Of a stretch of 6,035 nt of DNA, positions 1 to 5,922 are shown piece after piece. A program made the position numbers and the translations under genes. The DNA lies in contig JAEWHG010000063.1 of the NCBI GenBank assembly GCA_023387935.1, positions 1 through 6,035 on the forward strand, written 5' to 3'. Origin of the DNA: Bacillota bacterium. GTDB taxonomy: Bacteria > Bacillota > Clostridia > Peptostreptococcales > Natronincolaceae. Each line of letters opens with the position of its first letter. Within the stretch, counting starts at the first letter, position 1. The notes below the pieces were generated by a model. The model saw nothing but the letters and a program-made list of their open reading frames with translations. It ran no database searches and was not told the DNA's origin.

Positions 1-65
1 CAATAATTCTTCGTATTATTTTCTTCTTCCTCTTCTGTCCAAAATACCATTTCTTCCATTAGCAT
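1..65 (-). CDS. Partial CDS: N-terminus of an unrecognised acidic protein
   Basis: The minus strand opens at an ATG at 65 and reads without a stop to the window edge, giving 21 complete codons. The product begins MLMEEMVFW and then has a run of five glutamates. An excellent RBS (AAGGGGGAG at 72-80) lies six bases before this ATG, and a promoter is visible further upstream at 152-180, so this is very probably a real expressed gene. A second in-frame ATG at 59 is less well spaced. There is no signal peptide in the visible part, and the start is strongly acidic. I do not recognise the family from 21 residues. It could be a short peptide or the start of a longer cytosolic protein; the rest lies outside the window. 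Confidence 0.6.
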   Translation of the reverse strand, partial: MLMEEMVFWTEEEEENNTKNY

Positions 66-151
66 AGTGCTCTCCCCCTTACTTTTAATTTATTTCCCAA
101 TACTTTGAGGTTATTGAAGTATATAAAAAATTATGTATTCTCCTTATTCAC

Positions 152-180
152 ATTATATATTATTGATATTTTTTTAACAA
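152..180 (-). promoter_or_regulatory. Sigma-A-type promoter for the partial gene at the left edge
   Basis: On the minus strand, TTGTTA (180-175) and a perfect TATAAT (157-152) are separated by exactly 17 bases. Transcription would start near 145 and leave an untranslated leader of about 80 bases before the ATG at 65. Within the leader, CAATA and TATTG could form only a weak hairpin. The region is very AT-rich, so chance matches are possible. The exact spacing and the correct orientation before a strong RBS support the call. Confidence 0.6.
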
Positions 181-330
181 GTGTTTTTGGATATATTAAT
201 ATTTTTAAATATTTTATATGTTAAATTGTTTTCACTATAATAAAAAGCACATTCCTTAAGGCGTAAATAGGATTTTATTCTCTGCAACCTCTATTTTTAT
301 GTAATAAGAAAATAAAACGTTCCCATTAAA
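181..330. other. AT-rich intergenic stretch with no recognisable gene
   Basis: This spacer separates the promoter of the left-edge gene from the terminator at 337-367. It is mostly A/T runs, with a small CCTTAAGG palindrome near 254-261. I see no open frame with a ribosome binding site and no structured RNA that I can identify on either strand. Confidence 0.5.
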
Positions 331-336
331 TAAGAA

Positions 337-367
337 AACTACTGGATCAAAATACAATCCAGCAGTT
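337..367 (-). terminator. Intrinsic terminator behind the stalk-domain remnant
   Basis: AACTACTGGAT (337-347) and ATCCAGCAGTT (357-367) form an 11-bp stem with a 9-base loop. On the minus strand the only imperfect pair is a G-U wobble, whereas on the plus strand it is an A-C mismatch. The minus-strand stem runs directly into TTTTCTTATTT. Both points indicate a leftward terminator. It sits just after the conserved part of the remnant at 370-586 and is probably that gene's original terminator. Confidence 0.65.
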
Positions 368-369
368 AT

Positions 370-586
370 TAAAAATATTTTTTATCTTAGCTATATTCCT
401 ATACTCTATCGTGACTTTAGCCCAATGACTCTAGCACAACTCTAATTGGCAAATAGTTTTGTTCGCATTTATGGCTGCAACAGTATCATTTTCAATTTTC
501 ATATTGTTTGTCGCTATATAATCTTGTCCAATTTTAATCGAAATAGATGTTCCATCTTTTATAAATATGAGGTTATAGCCATTCAT
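370..586 (-). pseudogene. Remnant of a stalk / copper amine oxidase N-terminal-type domain
   Basis: Read on the minus strand from 586, the product contains ISIKIGQDYIATNNMKIEND, then VAAINANK. Near 458 the matching frame shifts, and NYLPIRVVLESLG is read at 458-420 before a stop. Just after this, the first frame resumes with AKVTIEYRNIAKIK. Joined together, these pieces follow the pattern of the stalk-type repeat domain common on clostridial secreted or surface proteins: a two-strand start, an N-G-R-T-x-V-P-L-R-like motif, then x-E-x-L-G-A-K-V. The first frame alone ends at a TAG at 433-431, and the second at a TAA at 419-417. There is no RBS, no signal peptide and no upstream part of the protein. 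Only the C-terminal piece of a decayed gene remains, followed by its terminator. The family call rests on motif recall, not on a search. Confidence 0.6.
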
Positions 587-625
587 AAATAAAATGTTGA
601 GGTATAATGCCCCAACATTTTATTT
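587..625 (-). terminator. Terminator of the small membrane-protein gene
   Basis: A 16-bp stem pairs 587-602 with 610-625 around a 7-base loop. On the minus strand the sole irregular pair is a G-U wobble (A-C on the plus strand), so it folds best as a leftward RNA. The 3' arm ends in ACATTTTATTT, supplying a broken U-tract within the stem. It overlaps the last codon and the TAA stop (622-620) of the upstream gene. The plus strand also runs into a T-rich tail (TTTTATTTTCTAT), but there is no plus-strand gene to terminate. Confidence 0.6.
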
Positions 626-835
626 TCTATAGTATTTTATGAATGTTTTATACATAATGAAAGCGTATGATACTATAAATATAGTCCAAACAATCGGTAG
701 ATAAGATGAGAAGAACTGGTAAAAATAGACTCCAAAAATTATACCAAAAGAAAAAAGACAAACTTTAAGTAAACCGAAATCCCATACAGTGTATTGTTTT
801 ACAGATTCTAATGAACTAGCTATCAACTTTTTCAT
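620..835 (-). CDS. Small membrane protein with two transmembrane segments, 71 aa
   Basis: The product starts MKKLIASSLESVKQYTVWDF and has two hydrophobic stretches, about residues 21-41 and 46-62. They are separated by a short QFFSSYL-type turn, and the protein ends with a basic tail (KYYRK). It is most likely an integral membrane protein with two helices. I chose the ATG at 835 because AGGGGTG lies about five bases before it. The in-frame ATG at 850 lies just before that RBS, has none of its own, and would only add MRGDI. TATAAT-like boxes occur near 887-900 but without a good -35. The gene stands alone, divergent from the DUF4317 gene and followed by its own terminator. I recall similar short hypothetical proteins in clostridia but no function for them. 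Confidence 0.75.
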   Translation of the reverse strand: MKKLIASSLESVKQYTVWDFGLLKVCLFSFGIIFGVYFYQFFSSYLPIVWTIFIVSYAFIMYKTFIKYYRK

Positions 836-1111
836 AATATCACCCCTCATATGTTAGAATTTATAACTAATGCTATTAAACCTTCTATTATAATATTATA
901 TTCCCGAAAAATTTTAAACTACACTTATTTTTAACATAACTCTTATATTTATTTTAGTTTTTTATGGTAGAACTTATAAAATACAAGATGGATCTCAGAA
1001 ACCTTGTTATATTCACAATAAAACCTTTCATTAATACAAAAAAAATATTATACTAAATAATATGATTATCAATACCTACAAACGGAAAAGAGTAGATAGA
1101 GGAGTTTATTT

Positions 1112-2437
1112 ATGAGAAAAAAAGATATACTTGAGTTAAAAAGACGTTTCAAAAAAGAACAGTGTACTTTTAGTAAAGTGTGTGGTTGTTATGTTAATGC
1201 GCAAAAGCATCCTATTTTAAAATTTAGAGAAACCTTTCTAAATTTAGATGACGATGAATACTTTAAGTATTTAGAAATTGCTAAAAAAGTACTGTCTGGA
1301 ACTATTGGTAATAATATTTTAGAACTTAACTTTCCAACTGACGAGAATTTTACAAATGAAAGACAACTTTCTCTTATGCAGATGAAAAAAGGCGCCTTAA
1401 AGGACGATAATCTACTCGATAGTTTTTATAAGTTGATTATCGATAACTATTATTATACTGGTAATTTTTTAATCCTTATTTTTCATGATGTTTATGATGT
1501 CATTACTAAAACCACTGATAATATGAAGATAGATGAATCTGAAGAAGTATATGAGTATGTGCTATGTGCAATATGTCCTGTTGCCCTTTCTGATCCTGGT
1601 CTTGGGTATTTTCATGAGGAAAACAAAATAAAAGCACGTATTAGAGATTGGATAGTCGGTGCCCCTGCTAATGGATTTGTTTTCCCTGCTTTTATTGATC
1701 GAGGCTCCGATGTTAATTCTATTATGTATTATACAAAAAATGCGAAGGATCCACATCCAGAACTAATGGAAAATGTCTTAGGTTGTTATTCAAAACAAAC
1801 TGCTACGGTACAAAAAGAAACTTTCCAATCAATTATTAAAGATTCATTTAGTGATGATGAAGAAAAAGCTGATAAAGTTTTTATGGAAATACAAGAAAAC
1901 CTAAATATTATGGTAGATGAATATAATTCTATATATGATGATACAGATTCTGAACCTATAACTTTAACAAAGACCAACATACAAAACCTTCTAATAGAAA
2001 GTGGAGTTCCTGAAGAAATTACTACTAAGATTGAACAGTCCTATGTAGAAAACTTTGGTGATGATCTTCCTTTAGCAGAAAATTTAATTGATTCAAAGAT
2101 CCTTAAAGCAAATGAACAAAGAAAAAAGGAAGAAAATCTTCTGAAACAAGTAGAAACACTTAAAACTAGGCTTGAAGAGGTTAAGCAAGAGGTTGCTGCA
2201 GCTAATGATACTTCCCTGCTTTCAGAAGCTAATGATGATGATGTCGTTTTAGAAGAAGCTTCAGAAGCTATTTCAGAGGATAATAAAGCTACCTCTCGAT
2301 ATGATATTGTAATTCAAATAAAACCTGAAAAAATACCTCAAATAAAATCTCAAATAATTGATGGGCAGAAATGCATAGTTATTCCTATTGATGAGAATGA
2401 GCAAACTACCGTTAATGGCTTGGATGATTTGATTTAA
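1112..2437 (+). CDS. DUF4317 family protein, 441 aa
   Basis: The N-terminal two thirds match my recall of the DUF4317 family of Clostridia: the opening MRKKDILELKRRFKKEQCTF, then CGCYV (24-28), LSGTIGNN (61-68), HDVYDVITKTTDN (125-137), ICPVALSDPGLGY (154-166) and MYYTKNAKDPHPE (205-217). The function of the family is unknown. No signal peptide or membrane segment is visible, so it is probably cytosolic. Conserved-looking cysteines fall at 18, 24 and 26 and at 152 and 155; metal binding is possible but unproven. Residues about 331-364 are a charged heptad-like stretch, probably a coiled coil, followed by an acidic linker and a last segment near 396-427 (YDIVIQIKPEKI, CIVIPID). The RBS AGAGGAG (1098-1104) lies seven bases before the ATG. 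A long hairpin follows the stop, so it appears to be a single-gene transcript. Its promoter is not obvious; TATACT at 1049-1054 is a weak candidate. Confidence 0.9.
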   Translation: MRKKDILELKRRFKKEQCTFSKVCGCYVNAQKHPILKFRETFLNLDDDEYFKYLEIAKKVLSGTIGNNILELNFPTDENFTNERQLSLMQMKKGALKDDNLLDSFYKLIIDNYYYTGNFLILIFHDVYDVITKTTDNMKIDESEEVYEYVLCAICPVALSDPGLGYFHEENKIKARIRDWIVGAPANGFVFPAFIDRGSDVNSIMYYTKNAKDPHPELMENVLGCYSKQTATVQKETFQSIIKDSFSDDEEKADKVFMEIQENLNIMVDEYNSIYDDTDSEPITLTKTNIQNLLIESGVPEEITTKIEQSYVENFGDDLPLAENLIDSKILKANEQRKKEENLLKQVETLKTRLEEVKQEVAAANDTSLLSEANDDDVVLEEASEAISEDNKATSRYDIVIQIKPEKIPQIKSQIIDGQKCIVIPIDENEQTTVNGLDDLI

Positions 2438-2444
2438 TTTGCAC

Positions 2445-2496
2445 AATTTATAAAAGTTCCTTTGGTCTTACCTACCATAAGGAACTTTTATAAATT
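2445..2496. terminator. Long, probably bidirectional terminator between convergent genes
   Basis: AATTTATAAAAGTTCCTT (2445-2462) is perfectly complementary to 2479-2496. Three more pairs (TGG 2463-2465 with CCA 2475-2477) lie beyond one bulged T, and the loop is TCTTACCTA. Each strand carries a T-rich end of its 3' arm (CTTTTATAAATT), so it can stop transcription from both sides. It starts eight bases after the DUF4317 stop and lies 110 bases beyond the radical SAM stop. Confidence 0.8.
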
Positions 2497-2605
2497 CTTA
2501 TTCCTAATTTTACCTCTCGTACTAAAAAATAATCTCGGCAAGAAACTTCTATTAAAGGATCCAAGGATGGAAAAGGAAGCTACCGAAATAGTTCTTAATA
2601 TGTTC

Positions 2606-3946
2606 CTAGCGGTAGGATAACTTTTCTGCAATTTTACCAATACGCTGGTAAGTAACTAGTTCACATAATTTTTCAGTTACTTTTCCAAATTTACGATATA
2701 GAAAGTTAAATAAAAGATATGCTACTTTCTGTTTATGTGACTTTGGCATTCTTTTTAAAATATTTTTAGTCGAGTAAATTTCTTTATAAATCCATATGTA
2801 TCCATTATAAAGTTCTTCAGGAGTCATGTTTTTGGGTTTAAATACAACATTTGCAGTATTGTACTTTGAAAAATCATAGTCTGTAATTCTTCCACTTTTG
2901 ACGAACTCATCGTAAACTTTGGTTCCAGGATAAGGTGTAAGTATGTGAGATGTAACTGTTTCTATCTTATTTTTTACTATCCAGTCTAAGGTTGTCTGAA
3001 ATGTTGTAGAATCATCATCATCAAGGCCAAAAACAAAACTAGCGTTAATCATTATTCCACGCTTGTGAATCTCTTCGACTAAAGTCTCATATTTTCGGAT
3101 ATTGTTCTGATTTTTATGAACCTTTTTTATAGCATTTTCATTTAAGCTTTCAAACCCAATAAATAAACTTTGACATCCGGATTCAGCCATTTCGTCTAGC
3201 AAGTCAGGCATATCTACTATGTTTGCTGAAACTGCTGCATTCCATTTTAATTTCATTGGTCTTATGGTCCTAACAAATTCTAATGTCCATTTAGGATTAC
3301 CAATAAAATTGTCATCTATAAACATTACATGCCGCTTACCAATTGTTTTTATATCTGCAATCACATCTTCAATGGGTCTGTTAATATATAATGTTTTATA
3401 AGCTTCACAGCTATTATAACAAAAATCACACCGAAATGGACATCCTCTACTTGTACTAATAATATTACAATACAAATACTTTTTCTTATCAATCAAGTGA
3501 TACCCTGGCGAGATAATATCACTTCCCTTTATTTCGTGATTACACCAGTATATATTTTTTAGACTTCCATCTTGAAAATCTCGAATAATATCAGGCCATG
3601 TTTTTTCTGCTAATCCAACAGATATAACATCAAAATACTTTTTTGCATCTTCCGGAAGCGCAGTAATATGTATACCACCTGCTACAACTGGAATGCCCTT
3701 GCTTTGGTAAGCCTTTGCAATTTCTATTGCACGAGTAAAAACATCAACTGTAACAGTAATGCCTACAATATCTACTGCTTCATCAAAATTAATATCTTCT
3801 ATATTTTCATTTTCTATTATAACTGTATGTTCTTTATGAAACATATTTGCTATTGTCAGTAATCCAAGTGATGGAGCCATTTTAGTTTTAAGCCTAGTAT
3901 CCATTGGTCTCATAATCATTTTTGGTTGTATCAATTTAATAATCAT
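2606..3946 (-). CDS. Cobalamin-binding radical SAM protein, 446 aa
   Basis: Residues 1 to about 130 resemble the B12-binding fold of this class: PSLGLLTIANMF (25-36), VDIVGITVTVDVF (58-70), GIPVVAGGIHITALPED (84-100) and DVISVGLAEKTW (106-117). The radical SAM core follows, with C169-x3-C173-x2-C176 in STSRGCPFRCDFCYN binding the 4Fe-4S cluster that cleaves S-adenosylmethionine. Then come MFIDDNFIGNP (208-218), LFIGFESLN (261-269), ASFVFGLDDD (302-311) and TPYPGT (337-342). A basic C-terminal tail of about 75 residues completes it. No DxHxxG cobalamin-ligand motif is visible, as in several B12 radical SAM groups. Members of the class catalyse methylations and ring rearrangements; the substrate here cannot be inferred. 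The RBS AGGGGGA lies seven bases before the ATG. The gene lies 91 bases after the HTH gene on the same strand, behind a hairpin, so it could be co-transcribed with it. No biosynthetic partner is visible. Confidence 0.9.
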   Translation of the reverse strand: MIIKLIQPKMIMRPMDTRLKTKMAPSLGLLTIANMFHKEHTVIIENENIEDINFDEAVDIVGITVTVDVFTRAIEIAKAYQSKGIPVVAGGIHITALPEDAKKYFDVISVGLAEKTWPDIIRDFQDGSLKNIYWCNHEIKGSDIISPGYHLIDKKKYLYCNIISTSRGCPFRCDFCYNSCEAYKTLYINRPIEDVIADIKTIGKRHVMFIDDNFIGNPKWTLEFVRTIRPMKLKWNAAVSANIVDMPDLLDEMAESGCQSLFIGFESLNENAIKKVHKNQNNIRKYETLVEEIHKRGIMINASFVFGLDDDDSTTFQTTLDWIVKNKIETVTSHILTPYPGTKVYDEFVKSGRITDYDFSKYNTANVVFKPKNMTPEELYNGYIWIYKEIYSTKNILKRMPKSHKQKVAYLLFNFLYRKFGKVTEKLCELVTYQRIGKIAEKLSYR

Positions 3947-3967
3947 ACCTGTATCCCCCTAGGCAGA

Positions 3968-4000
3968 AATAATATAAACTTTCTTTAGTTTTATACTATT
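3968..4000 (-). terminator. AT-rich hairpin in the radical SAM leader; possible attenuator
   Basis: On the minus strand AATAGTATAAAACT pairs with AGTTTATATTATT across a 6-base loop. This gives 13 pairs with one bulged A and one G-U wobble. The wobble would be an A-C mismatch on the plus strand, so the structure favours the leftward transcript. It lies between the HTH gene and the RBS of the radical SAM gene. The stem is nearly all A-U and there is no clean U-run after it, so it would be at best a weak terminator. It could instead stabilise the mRNA, or simply reflect base composition. Confidence 0.35.
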
Positions 4001-4037
4001 ACATAATGTTATCTACTTATTTTTAACCCCACATTTT

Positions 4038-4262
4038 CTAATAATCTTCCTCTATAATATCTTCGCTGTATTCTAAAATATCACCTGGTTGACACTCTAA
4101 AGTCTTACATATTGCCTCTAAGGTTGAAAACCTAATAGCTTTTGCTTTTCCATTCTTTAATATAGAAATGTTAGCCATTGTTATTCCAACCTTCTCTGAA
4201 AGTTCTGTTACACTCATTTTCCTTTTAGCCAACATCACATCAATATTAATTATAATCGCCAT
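4038..4262 (-). CDS. YozG-like Cro/CI-type HTH transcriptional regulator, 74 aa
   Basis: This is a compact DNA-binding protein of the YozG-like HTH group. It starts MAIIINIDVMLAKRKMSVTE; the helix-turn-helix covers about residues 17-38 (SVTELSEKVGITMANISILK), followed by the typical FSTLEAICKTLECQPGDILEY (45-65) and an acidic tail. It consists of little more than the HTH domain, as usual for this group. I chose the ATG at 4262 because AGGTGA lies about five bases before it. The GTG at 4271 would lie inside that RBS. The upstream DUF2975 gene stops at 4273, overlapping this RBS, so the two are translationally coupled. This pairing is recurrent in Firmicutes (YoaS-YozG in Bacillus subtilis). 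It probably controls its own operon, although no target has been shown here. Confidence 0.9.
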   Translation of the reverse strand: MAIIINIDVMLAKRKMSVTELSEKVGITMANISILKNGKAKAIRFSTLEAICKTLECQPGDILEYSEDIIEEDY

Positions 4263-4272
4263 GTTACTCACC

Positions 4273-4755
4273 TCATATCGTTAAATCATTATCTGATTTT
4301 ATATCTATGGCTTCTTTTAAAAGTCTTTGAAGAACAGCAGCAAAGACTGCAATAACCATTGGAGCAAAAACGAATATCATACCTATCAATATAGCACCTG
4401 GTGCATCATCTACCTCTCCTACCACATAGAAAAGTGGCATAGCAGCCACATACAAGAGACTGATTGTAGTTGCACAGTTTTTTATATTCTTTAATGCCTT
4501 TACAGATAGTTCTGAGAAGGCTTTGTTCTCGTCAATATAAGTTAATAGTCGGAATGCCTGATATAATGCACCGAAAAAGGGTATTGCTGACACATACATA
4601 ACTGTTAAAATGCCATATAGAACATAAGCCATTTTTAAGCTACTTTCTGCTGCATCTTTAGCTATTAAAGGTAAACCGAATATACACAGAGCAAGAATTG
4701 GAATTCCAATAAAAATAACAGCTACCTTTAAAAATAGTGTTGAACCTTGTTTCAT
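4273..4755 (-). CDS. DUF2975 family membrane protein, 160 aa
   Basis: Four hydrophobic segments are visible, about residues 8-31, 42-68, 95-113 and 120-145. Between the second and third lies the cytosolic-type stretch RLLTYIDENKAFSELSVKAL (69-88), typical of DUF2975 proteins. The length of about 160 residues is normal for the family, whose biochemical role is unknown. The start is the ATG at 4755: GAGGTG lies six bases before it, while the in-frame GTG at 4764 is part of that RBS. The next gene begins 10 bases after this stop and uses an RBS that overlaps it. The pair probably forms a membrane protein/regulator unit in which the membrane protein may influence the HTH partner; that is inference from gene pairing. 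A clear promoter lies at 4788-4816. Confidence 0.9.
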   Translation of the reverse strand: MKQGSTLFLKVAVIFIGIPILALCIFGLPLIAKDAAESSLKMAYVLYGILTVMYVSAIPFFGALYQAFRLLTYIDENKAFSELSVKALKNIKNCATTISLLYVAAMPLFYVVGEVDDAPGAILIGMIFVFAPMVIAVFAAVLQRLLKEAIDIKSDNDLTI

Positions 4756-4787
4756 AAAAAGCACCTCACTTATTTATTGTTAATTTG

Positions 4788-4816
4788 ATTCTAGCATGGT
4801 TTTTATCGTTTATCAA
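4788..4816 (-). promoter_or_regulatory. Extended -10 promoter of the DUF2975-HTH operon
   Basis: On the minus strand, TTGATA (4816-4811) and TAGAAT (4793-4788) are 17 bases apart. TGC directly before the -10 box supplies an extended -10 element. Transcription would start near 4780, giving a leader of about 25 bases with the RBS. This is the best promoter in the window by match and position. Confidence 0.7.
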
Positions 4817-4853
4817 TAAATACTTATTAAAATTCATTAAATTATTATTGATA
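4811..4853. repeat. Inverted repeat overlapping the -35 box; possible operator
   Basis: TATCAATAA (4811-4819) and its exact reverse complement TTATTGATA (4845-4853) lie 34 bases apart, about three helical turns. The first copy covers the -35 element of the DUF2975-HTH promoter. That would suit two sites for a regulator such as the HTH protein encoded downstream. The DNA is very AT-rich, so a nine-base match could be chance. Confidence 0.3.
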
Positions 4854-4971
4854 TATTTTATGTATTTTACTTTAATATAGAGTTTGAATCCTAATACCAC
4901 TTGTAAAGAAGATGGGATTCTTACTAAATTTGATAAATTCGAATATTCTAAATGAGATTCCTAAAAAAACA

Positions 4972-4980
4972 TGTTAGAAT
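4972..4980 (+). promoter_or_regulatory. Candidate extended -10 promoter for the EamA gene
   Basis: TGTTAGAAT is an extended -10 element about 50 bases before the GTG start at 5031. No good -35 is present at 17 bases. An 8-base palindrome AACATGTT (4968-4975) overlaps it. TATTCTAA (4944-4951) and TTAGAATA (4974-4981) also form an inverted repeat with a 22-base spacer. Either could be an operator. Confidence 0.3.
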
Positions 4981-5030
4981 ACATAATAAGCTAAATCTGC
5001 TACATATGATAAACTTGGAGGACTGAAGAA

Positions 5031-5922
5031 GTGAAAGATAAATTAAAATTTATAAGTACTATGCTTATTTTCGGAACTATCGAAATGTTTGTTAAAAATG
5101 TCAATTTATCATCTATAGACATTGCATTTTTGCGCTCTGTAATTGGATGTGTTTTTTTAATGTGCGCTGGTTTTTTTATGAAGCAAAAAATTGCATTTCA
5201 CCTAATAAAGAAAAAATTTTTGGATACTTTTACTTTCGGGTACTGCCATTGATTTAAACTGGATACTACTTTTTCAATCCTATAAATATACAACAATAGC
5301 TAATGCAACATTAAGCTATTATTTCGCCCCTATGTTTGTTATGATGCTATCGCCACTTGTTTTAAAAGAGAGGCTTGCAATTACAAAAATAACTTGTATT
5401 GTTACTGCTATAATTGGACTTTTTCTAATATTAAATACTAATGATACAGTTTCAATTATACCTTATAACCATATAACAGGCATTATCTATGGTCTGGCAG
5501 CAGCAGTTCTATATGCAAGTATAATGTTTTTGAGTAAATTCATAAAAGATTTATCTGGTTTTGAAACAACCCTAGTTCAGCTTTTTATAGCATCACTTGT
5601 ATTACTTCCAAGAGTAATCTTAAGTTCAAGTATTCAATTATCTTCATTAAATATGAAATCTCTAGCTTTTATATTAATTGTTGGTGTTATACATACAGGC
5701 TTAGCCTACCTTATATACTTTACATCAATGAAAGAAATTAAGGGGCAAACAATTGCAATCCTAAGCTACATTGATCCAATAACTGCAGTGTTTATTTCGG
5801 CAGTTTTCATGGGCGAGTCTATAACCTATTTACAAATAATTGGTGGAATACTAATTTTAGGCTCAACATTTTTAAGTGAAAAAAGTGAGAGTTCTGCTCA
5901 AATATCAGCAAAATCAGTTTAA
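5031..5922 (+). pseudogene. EamA/DMT-family transporter gene, interrupted by one frameshift
   Basis: The gene starts at GTG 5031 with GGAGGA (5017-5022) eight bases upstream. It reads MKDKLKFISTMLIFGTIEMF to about residue 62, then runs to a stop at 5250-5252. The continuation lies in the +1 frame from AAAAAATTTTT (5211-5221): FWILLLSGTAIDLNWILLF, YKYTTIANATLSYYFAP, then an open frame to TAA 5922. Joined, the product is about 296 residues, the normal size of an EamA-type drug/metabolite transporter with ten predicted helices in two repeats. The first repeat ends in SPLVLKERL, and the second in LSYIDPITAVFISAVFMGES. Removing one base from the A6T5 run restores the frame. The later ATG at 5332 has no RBS, so the 3' part is not an independent gene. 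The interruption could be a true mutation, slippage at the run, or a sequencing error. The substrate is unknown; members export metabolites or amino acids. Confidence 0.85.

Noticed and set aside
371..431. SHWAKVTIEY in the minus-strand frame, resembling an S-layer homology (SLH) motif
   Set aside because: Joining the neighbouring frame gives LESLG followed by AKVTIEY, the usual order in stalk-type domains. The SHW part arises only from reading across the frame change.
431..586. A 51-codon open frame on the minus strand taken as a small gene
   Set aside because: It has no RBS, starts inside an inverted repeat, and its protein is a fragment of a larger domain that continues in another frame.
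964..1056. A 30-codon plus-strand frame starting MVELIKYK
   Set aside because: There is no RBS before the ATG, the codons are AT-rich filler, and it overlaps the likely promoter area of the DUF4317 gene.
2498..2620. Plus-strand open frame with KDPRMEKEATEIVLNMFLAV, possibly the tail of a lost gene
   Set aside because: It has no start with an RBS and overlaps the end of the radical SAM gene. I recognise no family, so it is not supported as a gene or pseudogene.
4262..4271. GTG start at 4271 for the HTH gene (and likewise GTG 4764 for DUF2975 and ATG 850 for the small membrane protein)
   Set aside because: In each case the codon lies within or just before the RBS of a well-spaced downstream ATG and has no RBS of its own.
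5211..5221. Programmed ribosomal frameshift site in the transporter
   Set aside because: The needed shift is +1. The run does not fit a classic -1 slippery heptamer in the reading frame, and no stimulatory hairpin or internal SD-like element was seen nearby.
5332..5922. A separate gene starting at the ATG at 5332
   Set aside because: No RBS precedes it, and the same frame continues upstream with clear transporter sequence that joins the first part at 5211-5221.
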